The notes under the pieces were generated by a model. That model was not told the origin of the DNA. It saw nothing but the letters and a program-made list of their open reading frames with translations, and did not search any database. A program made the position numbers and the translations under genes. This document shows positions 35,452-47,200 of a stretch of DNA of 64,000 nucleotides, in pieces. Every line of letters begins with the position of its first letter. Positions within the stretch are counted from its first letter, which is position 1. The stretch comes from Buddleja alternifolia (lineage: Eukaryota > Streptophyta > Magnoliopsida > Lamiales > Scrophulariaceae): assembly GCA_019426215.1 (NCBI GenBank), contig CM033394.1, positions 19,302,195 through 19,366,194 on the forward strand, given 5' to 3'.

Positions 35452-36150
35452 GCAAGTGGGAGATTGTTCGTGTTATGCCCTCAAAGTCATAGAGGATAGA
35501 ATTATAGGGCATGCTTTTGTAATTAAACATTCTTATTTAATAAAAGGCATTTTTTGTTATTTTCTTATAAGCATTTGTATGTTTCATAAACAACATGAAG
35601 TCCTTGATATTAAGGCGAATATTGTACTCCCTAAGGGTTAGAAATATTTGCATTAGAAGAGTTCGATACTTAATGTCTAAATTGGTTCACAAGTCGTAGA
35701 GATTTTTGACTGGACATTAATATTGGATAGAGACTTGTATGATATAAGTTTTGACATGGAAAGTGCCAGTTGAACACTATGGGTTAGTGGGAGCTTGTTT
35801 CATAAACACATCAGTGGGACTGATGGGTTCGAACTCGACTCACATTGGGTTTGTCATACTCTATGACGGTCAATGACATAATTGATAAGTTGTAATAAGT
35901 ACGCGTGAACCTTAGACCTGGGTAATCACGTTGAAGATGTGCTTGTGACATCAAATCTATCATCAGAGTAGTTAGCTCCAATTCACCCATTGGTGGGTTT
36001 AATCTCGAAGTGCGGCTGGATGGGCAAGCAGCAGTCTTAACTGATTTACAAGATGGAATTTATTCTCTCATAAGTGAACGAGTTTATGTCCAATGTCATC
36101 ATGAATGAGTGAGGTCAAAAGTCTTTGGCCAAAGCATTGGAGTTACTCCT
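35452..36150 (+). repeat. Polypurine tract and 3' LTR of E, left part
   Basis: AAGTGGGAGAT precedes the LTR start TGTTCGTGTTATGCC at 35465. The LTR is interrupted at 36151 by S2; the last five bases before it, CTCCT (36146-36150), are the target copy. The LTR is homologous to the LTR of element A. It continues at 50268-51198. Confidence 0.87.
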
Positions 36151-37674
36151 TGTTAGCAATTTCATGTTAGATGTTTTGATGATGACAAATTAGGATTTTA
36201 TGTTAGACCCCAAAATATATAAGTTTGATTTTAGTAGAAATCATGTATAAGCTTTGAAGCGTTAGATTTGCAATATGCTTTATAGGTTTCGTTTTATTTT
36301 TATTCTAGATTGTTAGGCTGAGCGTCTGATGAATTCATAGTGAGCTTATCAGTAGTAAATTTTCAAGACTCAAGCGCCCGAAGTCTGAATGAAGATGAAG
36401 TTCCCAAGCGTCCAAATGACCAGCTATATCAAGCGTCACCTTATAGGACAGAAGTGATTCAAGGATGGATAAGCGTCTATCAATGATGGATTTCACCTGA
36501 ATTTATTTCCAAGTCCAGAAGGAGTTTAATGCAAATATTCTCAGTCCATTAAGTGCCAACAGGCATTTAATTCAAATGCATTAAATGCTAATAAGAGCAT
36601 TAAATATGATAAGCACTTTCAGACGTACGGAGAAGCCACCCTATTGGACTGTCAACTATTCACAGACTGCAGCACCAACTTTTGCGCAACAGATTTTCAG
36701 GAAAAAGGACACAGGTGGTTCACTCGCGGAAGTGAGAGACACACGCCTGTACATGTGTCAAACAGACACTTTTTCCAAGAATGCCTATAAATAGGACTTC
36801 AACAACTAGCCAAAAATAACGATCCACTCCAAGCCAAATTGCTGTTGCATTGAAGTCTCATTCCTTATAACCTCAGAAAAGCCAAAATATTCACGCAAAC
36901 ATTCTCCTTGCTTTCCTTCAATTCCTAAGACAGTCAACCAAATATCTCAAACATTCTTTTCGGAGAAACCTACACAACTATTGAGATATTCCCAGTTGTT
37001 TGAACTTTATCAAAATCAAACAAATTGTTTAGAAAAACCTCATCCAAGCCTCGCGATCTGTGTGAAGTTGAAGTTGAATACTTGCATTATTTCTTGGTGA
37101 AAGAAGCAAGAGGATAGAAGTGATTTGGAGCAAAAATTTGTGTGATCAAGGAGCTCAAGTCATCGACATCCATCTCTCCCTAATTTGTAGAAGTTTCTGT
37201 GTGATTCTTTGAGAACCATCTTAGTGGATTGCCTCCGAGTGTTCAAGGAGAAGAAGGACGTAGTTGGGATTACACCACCCAACGAACCTTACAAATATCG
37301 TGTTCTTTACTTTACAGTCATTTTTCATATTATTATATCATTGTATAAATCTGTTAAGTAAAACTAAGTGAACGCTAAGAAACTAAGGAACCATTTGTGA
37401 CGCTAAAGCTTTGAAACAAGAAGACTACAAAATTATTCCGCTGTGCTAACACTGATTGAAGAAGTGAACGCTTAAACCCATTTGGTTGTAGTATTCAAAT
37501 CTTGAAATCTAAGTTAACTTTATAAAACAGTCTTTATTAGATGCTCAGGTCAAGCGCCTACTTCTCAAGCGTCCAACGAATTTTTAAACGAAATTTTTGA
37601 AGTAGAAAAAGACTTCAGGGTCTATTCAACCCCCCCCCCCTCTAAACCCTTTCGTATGCCACTTGAGACCAACA
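36151..37674 (+). repeat. 5'-position LTR of S2
   Basis: 1524 bases, TGTTAGCAATTTC...GACCAACA. It has a TATA-like CCTATAAATAGG near 36784 that probably directs transcription. Unusually it is followed not by a primer site but by CTCCT and E's LTR sequence, so it is a complete LTR detached from S2's internal region. Confidence 0.9.
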
Positions 37675-38405
37675 CTCCTGTTGGACACAAAAGTATACTC
37701 AGTGACCTCTACTCCTTATGATCTAATCATATGGTCAAGTACTGTGAGGTTGATTGAACCGTGACTCTCACTTGACTGGGATTTTATAATAAAAGGTTTA
37801 CACTTGTATGGTATTCACAGCGTCAAATATTTGGAATGATCTTATTCATTCAATCGCAATTAGGCTTTGATGTGGGCCACGTGACTGACTAGGTATTACC
37901 CACATCCTTTGGTTTCCTCCAATTGCCTTTTGAGACAAACCTAAAAAGTCGAGCTTAAAGGAATCGCAAAGGAAAAATAATGGTTTTAGACTTGAGAGGT
38001 TTTTTCGTATTTGATAGCATAATTAATTAATTGGTCATTGGATGATCATATTAATTAATTAAATATATATTAATGTGTTAATTAATTTCTTTAAGAAATT
38101 AATTATAGAATTGATATATTTATTTAGTTATTTAATTATTGTATAAATAATATTATCAAATAATTAATTAAAATAAAATCAAGCACGTGGACTAGCCCCC
38201 AAGGGCTAGAACATGCCTAACTAATGAACGCCTAGGGCCTTGATAATATGTGCTTAATTATTTTCTTGTGTAATATAAATATTACTCGGTGGAAATAATT
38301 AAACCCTAGCCTCATAACATAACTTTCTCTCCAAGTCAAAAACTCCCACCTCTTTCTCTCGCTCTCTCCCTCTCTAGCCGTCCACCAAGGAGAAAAGAAA
38401 GAGAT
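37675..38405 (+). repeat. Misplaced copy of E's LTR (3' flank of S2)
   Basis: 731 bases matching 50268-51006 end to end, starting with the target copy CTCCT and ending AAAGAAAGAGAT. Sequence identity by eye is about 94%, similar to that of the two S2 LTRs. It replaces the primer site, leader and start of gag. The break into gag is at 38405/38406, where the right copy continues differently (51007). Includes AT-rich TTAATTAATT repeats. Confidence 0.88.
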
Positions 38406-40404
38406 GTTGGTCGAAATGCTTTGTATACGGCTATTGGTTATAACGACAATCTATTCAACAAAGTCAAATCATGTAATACTACTAAAGAAATCTGGGATAA
38501 GTTGGCCATAATCTGTGGAGGATCAGCTCAAATCAAGGAAAATAAGCTCTCCATTGCTAAAGAAAAATTCAACAGCTTTAAGATGCTACCTAACGAGACC
38601 CTAGAGCAATTGGACATAAGATTCACAGCTCTTATTACGGAATACATCGTTGGGAATGGATTTGCAAAATAGAGAAATGGTGGTTAAGATTTTCAGAAGT
38701 CTACCTAGTAGGTTTTTGATGAAGTCAACCGCAAGGAGAGAATCTAATATGTTGGATCTTTTGAGTCCAGAAGACGCTTTTTCAGAACTCTAGGCATTTG
38801 AGTTTGAGTTAAATTCAGCCAGTGATGTTGTGAGTAGTCCGGTAATTGAATCTGGAGCGGTCGTAGCATCAATCAACGGTAAATCGGGTAATAAGGGAAA
38901 AGGTTCAGATATCAGTGAGGATGAGGAACTAGAGCTTCTAAATAGATTCAGAAAGTTCCTGAGATATGAAAAGAAAGGAAATAGCCCTAAGCATCAAGGA
39001 TGCAGTACATATCAAGCGCTTGCTCCAATACATCAACAGTTTCAAGCGCCTCAGTATTCTGTTCCTACATCCCAATCGCCTGTTCAGTACCAAGCATCTG
39101 CTCAAAATCTCTCAGTGCCAGTCGTCTCAAAACCACACACTGCAAGGTTAACAAATGAACAAAAAATGAAAACCAATCTTTGTTATAATTGCAGGAAACC
39201 AGAGCACTACCAGGTAAATTGCCCTTATCCGAACGTATCTAAGCCTTCAAGGCAGGATTACTTGGATAGAATCCAATTCAAGAGCAACCTTCGTCAACAA
39301 GGTTTGCTAGCGGAATCAGAACAAGCATCCGCACTTGAAGATTTGGAGTCTTCAGAGGAGAGTAGTGATGATGATGAGCCAGTGGATGACTCAGCGCTTA
39401 TTTGTCTCATGGCCAGAGATGATGAAGCGTCTCCTGGGGTAAACACTGAATTATCTCTTCCTCTTTCTTATGAAGAATTTCTTGGCAAAGTCAGAGAATA
39501 TTATAATGATTGTCAAGTTGCCGCTAAATTATACCAAAATCACTTTGATATTATTTCATCGCTAAAAAGTGATAAAGTGACGCTCAAAGCAGAGTTGCAA
39601 GTTCACCAACAGTGCATTTAGAAAAACCAATTGCTTGAGAGTGAAATAATCCAGTTGAAAAGTGATCTTGATATAATAGTCAAGAGTGAAGCTGAGCTGA
39701 TTGCTACACTTGCTAAATCAGAACAGCTCGTCTTATCATTGTCTAAAGCGTCAAGAAAGCTAGACAATGTGACTGAGGTAACAAGATTATTTGGTGAAAA
39801 CACCGGTTTAGGATGCAATAAATTCGGTAAACAACCAAACAAATCTAAAGTTACGGAAAATAACAAAGGAAAGTGTGTTTTCTTTGTTAAAGAAGGTTCA
39901 CAAAATCAAACACATGTTGAACCAAGCGACAATGGTAAGAGGCCGAATGAGAAAGTCAAAGCTGACTCAGGCCAAGGTAAAGCAAAGGCAAATGATTCAC
40001 AAAAATGGGTTCATCCAAACGCTCAAAAGGCTAAGGATAAATCTAATCATTGTGAATCAAGCGCTAAGCGTCCAGCTTCAAAAATACAACCCAAGCCAGC
40101 GCCAAGGAAATACCAGCGTCAATATCCACAACGGTCTACATCATATTTTCGCTACTATGATGACTATGACTATGATTATGATTACTATTGTAATCAAGGA
40201 TATTATTGTAGACACAACACAACGTGAAACCCAAGAAGGTCAGTATTCCTACAATGAAGACTAGGCAAATATGGGTTCCTAAAGTTCTAATTCAAACTAA
40301 CAATGCTACTAATGTTGAAGGATCCAAGCAACAATGGGTACCTAAACAGAAATAGAACTTCCCTTTTAATTGCAGATACCAAGAGCTAAAGCCAATACAT
40401 CTGT
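38406..40404 (+). pseudogene. S2 gag, 5'-truncated
   Basis: Begins inside gag (LYTAIGYNDNLFNKV, KEIWDKLAIICGGSAQIKENK at 38421-38672); the N-terminus is missing because of the rearrangement. It continues at 38830-39621 with a Gln/Pro-rich part, a zinc knuckle CYNCRKPEHYQVNC (39182 region) and an acidic stretch ESSEESSDDDEPVDD, then at 39631-40227 a Lys/Ser-rich C-terminal region ending in a Tyr/Asp-rich tail (DDYDYDYDYYC). A TAG at 39619-39621 and a break at about 38672-38830 interrupt it. SIRE gags are long with such tails; this copy cannot form particles. Confidence 0.82.
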
Positions 40405-41910
40405 TTAGTACTTCGATAGTGGATCGTCAAGGCACATGATTGGTTCCAAAGATCTTTTCATCAACTATCGAGCTGCCTATGGTCCTTAGGTTGTATTTAG
40501 TGACAACTCCAAAGGTAAAACTAAAGGTATAGGTACTATGCATAGGGGGAACATCATGATAAGTGATGTTTATTATGTTGAGGGTCTAAAGCACAATTTA
40601 TTAAGCATAAGTCAATTTTGTGATAAAGGCTTTGAAGTCATATTCTCAAGTGACTGTTGCTATATAAATGACGCCAATACTAAGTCTACTCAATTGAAAG
40701 GTAAAAGAACTAATAACGTATATTTGGTAGATTGGGGTTCAACACTTTATAACAACCCATCATGTTTGTTGCTAAAAATGAATCTAAAACGGGCTGGTTA
40801 TGGCATAGAAAAATGAATCACCTCAACTTTAAGACAATCTGTCAGCTTATAAATCTAAATCTTGTAGAGGGATTACGAAAAGGATCATTTCACAATGATC
40901 GCCTTTGTGACGCTTGTCAAATGAGAAAACAAGTTAAATCATCTTTCAAAAGAAAACATCATCTATCTACCTCCAGAATACTTGAACTACTTCACATGGA
41001 TCTGTTTGGACCCATTCAAACTATTAGTGTGAGTGGTAAAAGGTATACTTTGGTGATAGTACATGATTTCTCTCGATTTACTTGGGTGGAATTTCTTTCA
41101 TCCAAAGATGAAACATGTGACAAGTTAACAACGCTTATTCGGCAACTTCAAACGTTGAAAAATCTTAAGGTTGGAAGAATAAGAAGCGATCACGGTACTG
41201 AGTTTACTAACAAGGTTGTTGAGAAATTTTGTGCAGAGAACGGAATACATCATGAGTATTCAGCTCCCAGAACTCCCCAACAGAATCGTGTTGCTGAGCG
41301 CCGGAACAGAACACTCAAGGAATCTGCGAGGACAATGTTAGTAGGGTTCAAGCTTGCTCCTAGGTTTTGGGCCGAAGTGATCAACACTACCTGTTACACT
41401 CAAAATTGTTGCATGATCAACAAAAAGCATGGGAAAACTCCATATGAACTGTGGAAGGGACGTAAGCCAAATGTTTCATACTTTCATGTCTTTGGTTCTA
41501 AATGTTTTATTCATAACAATGGATCCCAAAGCCTAAAGACATTTGATCCTAAAGTGGATGAGGGAATCTTTCTAGGCTACGCCAAGAATGGAAAGAATTT
41601 TCGCATCTTAAACAAGATCAAATCGAAGGTTGAGGAATCTGTTCATGTTGTTTTTGATGATGCTAACCAAAAACCGAGTAAGGTTTATATGAATGATGTA
41701 GGAGTTGAAGATCTATGTCATCAAGCGTCTAAGATTACCATTGATGATGATAGTGATGACAATGATGAGATCTCAATGCCATCTCCTAAGATTACTCGTA
41801 AGCACATTTCGGATAACAATGCAAGATCTACTGATGATCATGAAGAGAGTGATCATCAAGAGCAAACAAGAATCAGTGAACTTGAAGCGCCTACACAAGA
41901 GGGTAGTTAA
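40405..41910 (+). pseudogene. S2 protease and integrase
   Basis: Protease near 40409 (FDSGSSRHMIGSKDLF, catalytic Asp-Ser-Gly intact, then a stop near 40490). 40538-40816 holds the NLLSISQFCDKGFEV block. 40762-41910 is GAG-pre-integrase plus integrase: LWHRKMNHLNF and CDACQMRKQ (HHCC finger), LELLHMDLFGP, RSDHGTEFTN, PQQNRVAERRNRTLKE, and a C-terminal GKNFRILNKIKSKVEESVHVVFDD. The usual Gly in PQQNG is Arg. Frame breaks lie at about 40490 and 40800. Confidence 0.86.
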
Positions 41911-43578
41911 GCGTCTGATCGTCAAGCGCCTGTTCAACCTCTTAACCCATTCCAACCAGATAGACTATGGCTGTGTGATCATCCACCTGAGCAGATTATT
42001 GGAGATATTGAAGCGCCTGTTAGGACTAGAGCGGCTACATTTAATGAGGCTATGTTCGCAAGCTTTCTATCTCAAATCGAGCCTAAGAAAGTGGATGAAG
42101 CACTAAGCGATCCAAGTTGTATTGAAGCCATGCAAGAAGAGCTTAATCAGTTTGAGCGTAGTAAGGTTTGGACGCTAGTACCAAGACCAACTCACCAAGG
42201 ATTTATTAGAACTCTATGGGTATATATAAACAAGATGGATGAGATTGGCGTTGTAATAAGGAACAAGGCCAGGCTCGTTGCTCAAGGTTATTGCCAAGAA
42301 GAGGGTATTGATTTTGATGAGACATATGCTCCTGTCGCTCGTCTTGAAGCAATTCGTATGTTTCTAGTGTATGCAGTGTTCAACAAGTTTACAGTGTATC
42401 AAATGGACGTGAAGAATGCCTTCCTGAATGGTAAACTCCAAGAAGAGGTATATGTGGAGCAACCACTGGGATTCATCAACAACGATGGTAAGGGTATGGT
42501 TTACAAGCTAGACAAAGCGCTTTATGAGCTTAAGCAAGCACCCCGAAGCATGGTATGACACTCTCTCTATTTTGCTTACTGGTAAAGGCTTTTCAAAAGG
42601 CAGCAATGATACAACATTATTTAAGATTACCAATGATGAAGATATTCTCCTAGTCCAAATTTATGTTGATGATATTATATTTGGTTCTACTAACAAGCGT
42701 CTGTGTGAGAAATTCTCGTAAGAACAATTTCAAATGAGCATGATGGGTGAATTAACTTTTTTCTTAGGATTACAAGTTATACAACTCCCTAATGGCATAT
42801 TTATTAACCAAGCTAAATATACAAAAGATATAATTAAGAAATTTGGTATGGAAAATGCATCATATTCAAAAATTCCAATGATTTAAATGCTTCAGCTAGA
42901 TAAAGATGACACTGGGAAGAAAGTTGATATCACTAACTATAGAGGTATCATTGGATCACTTCTTTATCTTACTGCTAGTAGACCTGATATTATGTTTTCG
43001 ATATGCATGTGTGCACGGTTTCTTAAATTGCTGCCAAAAAGATCCTTAAATACCTAAGAGGCACACAAAATGTGGGCTTATGGTATCCTAGGGACTCTCC
43101 TTTTGAACTAATTAGTTACTCAGATGCAGATTTTCTAGGTTGCAAAATAGATCGGAAGAGTACTAGTGGTACATGTCAATTTCTAGGTGATAGGTTAGTT
43201 TCATGGCATAGTAAGAAACAACAATCAATAGCTACCTCCACAGCCGAAGCTGAGTATGTAGCTACAAGAAGTTGTTGTGAACAAGTGTTATGGATGAGGC
43301 AACAACTTAGAGATTATGGCATAATTCTAGGTCCAACCCCTATTCATTTTGATAACCAAACCGCTCTAGCCATAACTCAAAACCCTGTTCTTCATTGCAG
43401 AACCAAACATATTGACATTAGATACCATTTTCTTCGTGACCATGTTCAGAAGAAAGATATCTCCATGCACTTTATTGGAACTGACAAACAACTGGCAGAT
43501 ATCTACACCAAAGCACTCAATGAACAACGCTTTCTCACTTTGAGAAGTGAACTAGGTTTGATCGACTTAAACGCTTAA
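41911..43578 (+). pseudogene. S2 reverse transcriptase and RNase H
   Basis: Linker 41911-42050, then RT at 42052-42558 ([39 protein letters not shown] in part, [18 protein letters not shown]) and 42524-42721 with VQIYVDDIIFGSTN (catalytic Asp pair intact). A stop at 42719 and a deletion near 43020-43035 remove part of the FxASPKExH block. RNase H at 43072-43578: SYSDADFLGCKIDRKSTSG, SWHSKKQQSIATSTAEAEYVA, HFDNQTALAITQNPV, KHIDIRYHFLRDHV, ending GLIDLNA. The RNase H domain itself is open throughout. Confidence 0.87.
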
Positions 43579-44223
43579 TCATTATGCATCATATTTTATT
43601 AGACATATAATTTAAGGAGAATCCACTTTATTTATGTCCAAAAGACTTTTGAAAAGTTGTTACAAGTTATTAAACTTAGGAGGAACCTTAAAATTGTACA
43701 TATTCCAAGCAACAATGATCAAAAACTTTCATATGCATGATCATCAACGCTCAGTATGATTTGTGCATAAAATATTGGACACTCAAACATGAAAAGGTCT
43801 TTGATCTCAAGCGCCAATATTACAACAGTTACAATAAATACCAACAAGTGGTACAACAATGAGTGGTATCTGTTAAGCGTTGAACCAATACCATTCAACA
43901 CTTAATATAAAATTATTTATAAAAATCATGCATAAATTTTACAAGCCTCTTGAAGTAGTGGATAGACTCAACAGTCTATGTTGTACTCTATCTACACGCT
44001 TCCATCACATCAAACTGGCGGGTAATCAAAACTTTTCAAAATGGTGGTTCAAAGATAACACGTGTCTATGTACGTGTCAGTGTACCATCTGGCGCGTGTA
44101 CTACATTCTGAAAATCCCAAACGTTTTTAAAACTTTAACTCGGATGTCAAATCTCTACAAATTTTACTCTCTCTCTCTCTCTCTCAAAAGCAAAAGAAAA
44201 TCTCAGTTTATCCCTTTACTAAA
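43579..44223 (+). other. Spacer between S2 pol and env-like ORF
   Basis: About 645 AT-rich bases with no convincing gene. A (CT)n pyrimidine tract lies at about 44167-44187, just before the presumed env-like start at 44224; it would suit a splice acceptor for a subgenomic mRNA, which is inference. Confidence 0.55.
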
Positions 44224-47200
44224 ATGGCACCAAAGAAATCTACTTCTGCTTCTGCCGAGCCTATCATCAAGGTTACTGAAAGCCTTGTTGTCGATTAGAA
44301 ATTTCTTTATGAACAACCTCAGATCAATCTAACTAATACGATGGACATGGTAACCAAGGCTGAGCTTAAAACATTCTTGACTAAGTATTCCTATTTGTTT
44401 CCAATGGAAGTCGACACCTTCTGGAAAACTACTAAACTCTCCAAAGATAAGAAGTCTATCTCTTGTCTCATTCCTCTATCCAAGAAGGAGCCACCAAAGG
44501 AATTTGTTTTGTCTGTTGCTTCTATTGCCAAGAACTTCAATCTTCCCAATGAAGGTGAGGCATTGGATAGTGTAACTTTAGAACAAATCAAGAACGCATG
44601 GACGACTATGAGTGCTTATGACGGAGTACCATACAAACAGCACTTTGAAAAGAAAGATTTAGTGTCCAAGTACCGACTGATGGCTAATTTCTGCAGTAAG
44701 ATCATAGAATGTCGAGTGGGTACCTTTGATAAGGTGAACACAATTCAATTTCAGATGATGATGGCGATACTCCTCAACCTCGAGATCAACTGGAGTGAGT
44801 ATGTCTTTGGAAGGTTTTGGGACTATTTAAGCGCCTCAAATAAACCTTATGGGCTTGTTTTGAGTTTCCTACTGTATCAATCAAACTGTGTCTATTCGTC
44901 TGGTCAACCACTGAACAAGACCAAGTTGCTAGGAAAAAGGATTCTGAACAATCTATTTAATCCTCCCAAGGTTGGTGGTGCTGCTAGACCACTGTCTGAG
45001 CATTTGGAAGTACGCGAAGCATCAGATGAAGAAGCTGAGAGTCCAGTTCCAGGAGAAGCCATGAAGCGTCTGGTTATTACAAAGAAGAGGGCTCTCAAAA
45101 AGCCCAAGGCTCAAGTCATTCCTTCTCCTCAAAAGGAAGATGAGGACACTAATGAAGATACAGAGGACAAAATACCTCTCATCAGGCATAGGAAGCTAGA
45201 AGGGATTGTTAAACAAATAGACTTTGCGGAACCAGCTGCTGCTCCTTCTGCTCAAACGCTAAAGCTCGTTGAAGGAGTCAACGTAAAAAAAAAATTCAAG
45301 CGTTCCAGGACAAGCAAGTGTCTAGCTGCTCCTGTTCCTGAAGAGCCTGAGACTGTTGAGCCAAGCGCTCAAGTTGATGTTGAGCCAAGTGCTCAAGTTG
45401 CTATAGAGCCAAGTGCTCAAGTTGTTGTTGAGCCAAGCGCTCAAGGTGCTGTTGAGTCAAGCGCTCAAGGTGCTGATGAGACTCGTTCTCAGGGTAAGTT
45501 TATTTCTTCCCACAACATTTCCTTCCCTACATCTGTAGAAGATCCTGCTTTTATAGAGGATCATTCTTGTGTTACAACTTTAGTTCCACTTGCTGATGAA
45601 GCATCAACAGACGTCCACCTGGATGTTGAGATGACAAATATTGTGGCCATTGCCAAAGATGCTGCCGCAAAAGCTGCTACACTCAAAGTAGATGAACCTG
45701 CTCCCAAAAAGGTTCAAGAGTCAACTATTGTTCCGGCTATAACAAAGGCACTCTCAGAAAGTTATAGCGTTCCTGAATACGTTACAAAGCCAAGGCATTT
45801 CTTCAAGCTCGACCCACTGAAGACGATTGATCATTCAATCAATTATATGCCCCCAGCTCTCGAAGAAGACTTCATTCTAGCATGATATAATGAAGAAAGA
45901 TACATTAATGTTGAGAATGAGGTAGCCTCGCTAATTGACATCGACAATCAGATCAGGGATGTAGTGTTCAACGGTGAGCTGATAAAAATTGAGGAGAAAT
46001 ACTATCTAGCAGTTCAACTCGGTAAAACTCCTGATCAGATACCATTTTCCCTTATTCTTCAACAAGACAGACAAGGAGGCAGAACTCCTAAGTGTGATGT
46101 GGATCTGGCTTACTAACTAGACTATGGGCGCAGCAAGTCAACCGGTTTCGCTCTAAGGGACTACAACATCAGAGTGTATGATTCTCTTCGCCCAACCTTT
46201 CTCAATCCGTCTGAAGCCGTCTTGAACAGAGAAGGCTACACACACTTTCCTTTCATAGCTAACAGTGAAGAGAACTTGAATTCTGCCAATCCATTTCTCT
46301 TGTGGAAGAACAAAGGAATTCACGCCGGTGAGCATCTAGCATCTCTCACAGATGTGATCCAGACTAAAGCTGATGCATATTTTGATAGCGTCTGGAATGC
46401 TAACTATCAAACTGATAGATATCGCTTTGAATCTATCAGAGATATTCATCATGAAGGCGTTAGAGCTATGATTAATGCTGGGACAGATTATTGTATGGCC
46501 GAGGTAAATTGGGCTGAAGAGTATGTGGGTCATAGATACACTTTCCCAGAGTTAGTTCAAGCCCCCCACTTATTTGGCATAGGCATGCATGACAAGAAGC
46601 ATCAGTTTGCTAAGTATTGCCTTAAGAAGCGTCAACTGAGAGTTGGACCTGTTCTCAAGCTCCCACTAATCCGACATCAAATTGAGCACTGTTTGCGTCA
46701 AGAGCTTCACAGACTATCCATTACTCCTCATCACTTCAACGCTAATACATCAACCAGTGGCAGTACTTCAATATCTAGCTTGAATTTTGCTCCAAGCCAC
46801 TGCGATGATAACTTCAACATGATGGTGAAGATTTTGACTCCTGTATCTCTTTTCGACAAAATCTTCACTGCCAATCTCAGAAACTGGAACGGTTCAATAA
46901 TCTACCCCTTTCGAGGATATCCCTTGCTCTCGTCTATTCGCCAAGAGGTACTTAGTTACTATGAGTTTGTCCTCCCTTCTCTAGAAAGAAATCAGGGACT
47001 GGCTCAGGCTATATGTCCTTATTTGGAAGAGTACTATAATTCGTATGTTCCTGAATCTCAACGTCTTTAAAGTCTTCTAACAGACAGGTTGATTGGATTC
47101 TCTAGGAATTACTGCCCAGATGCTATTTTCTCTATCTGCCAAGCGCCGTCCAAAATTTTTTCAAATCATGTGCTGGATTTCATTGGTCCAATGTACATCA

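Noticed and set aside
36585..36794. Short ORFs in the S2 LTRs (also 49182-49391)
   Set aside because: Same frame in both LTR copies only because the LTRs are related; no domain, and it lies just upstream of the TATA box.
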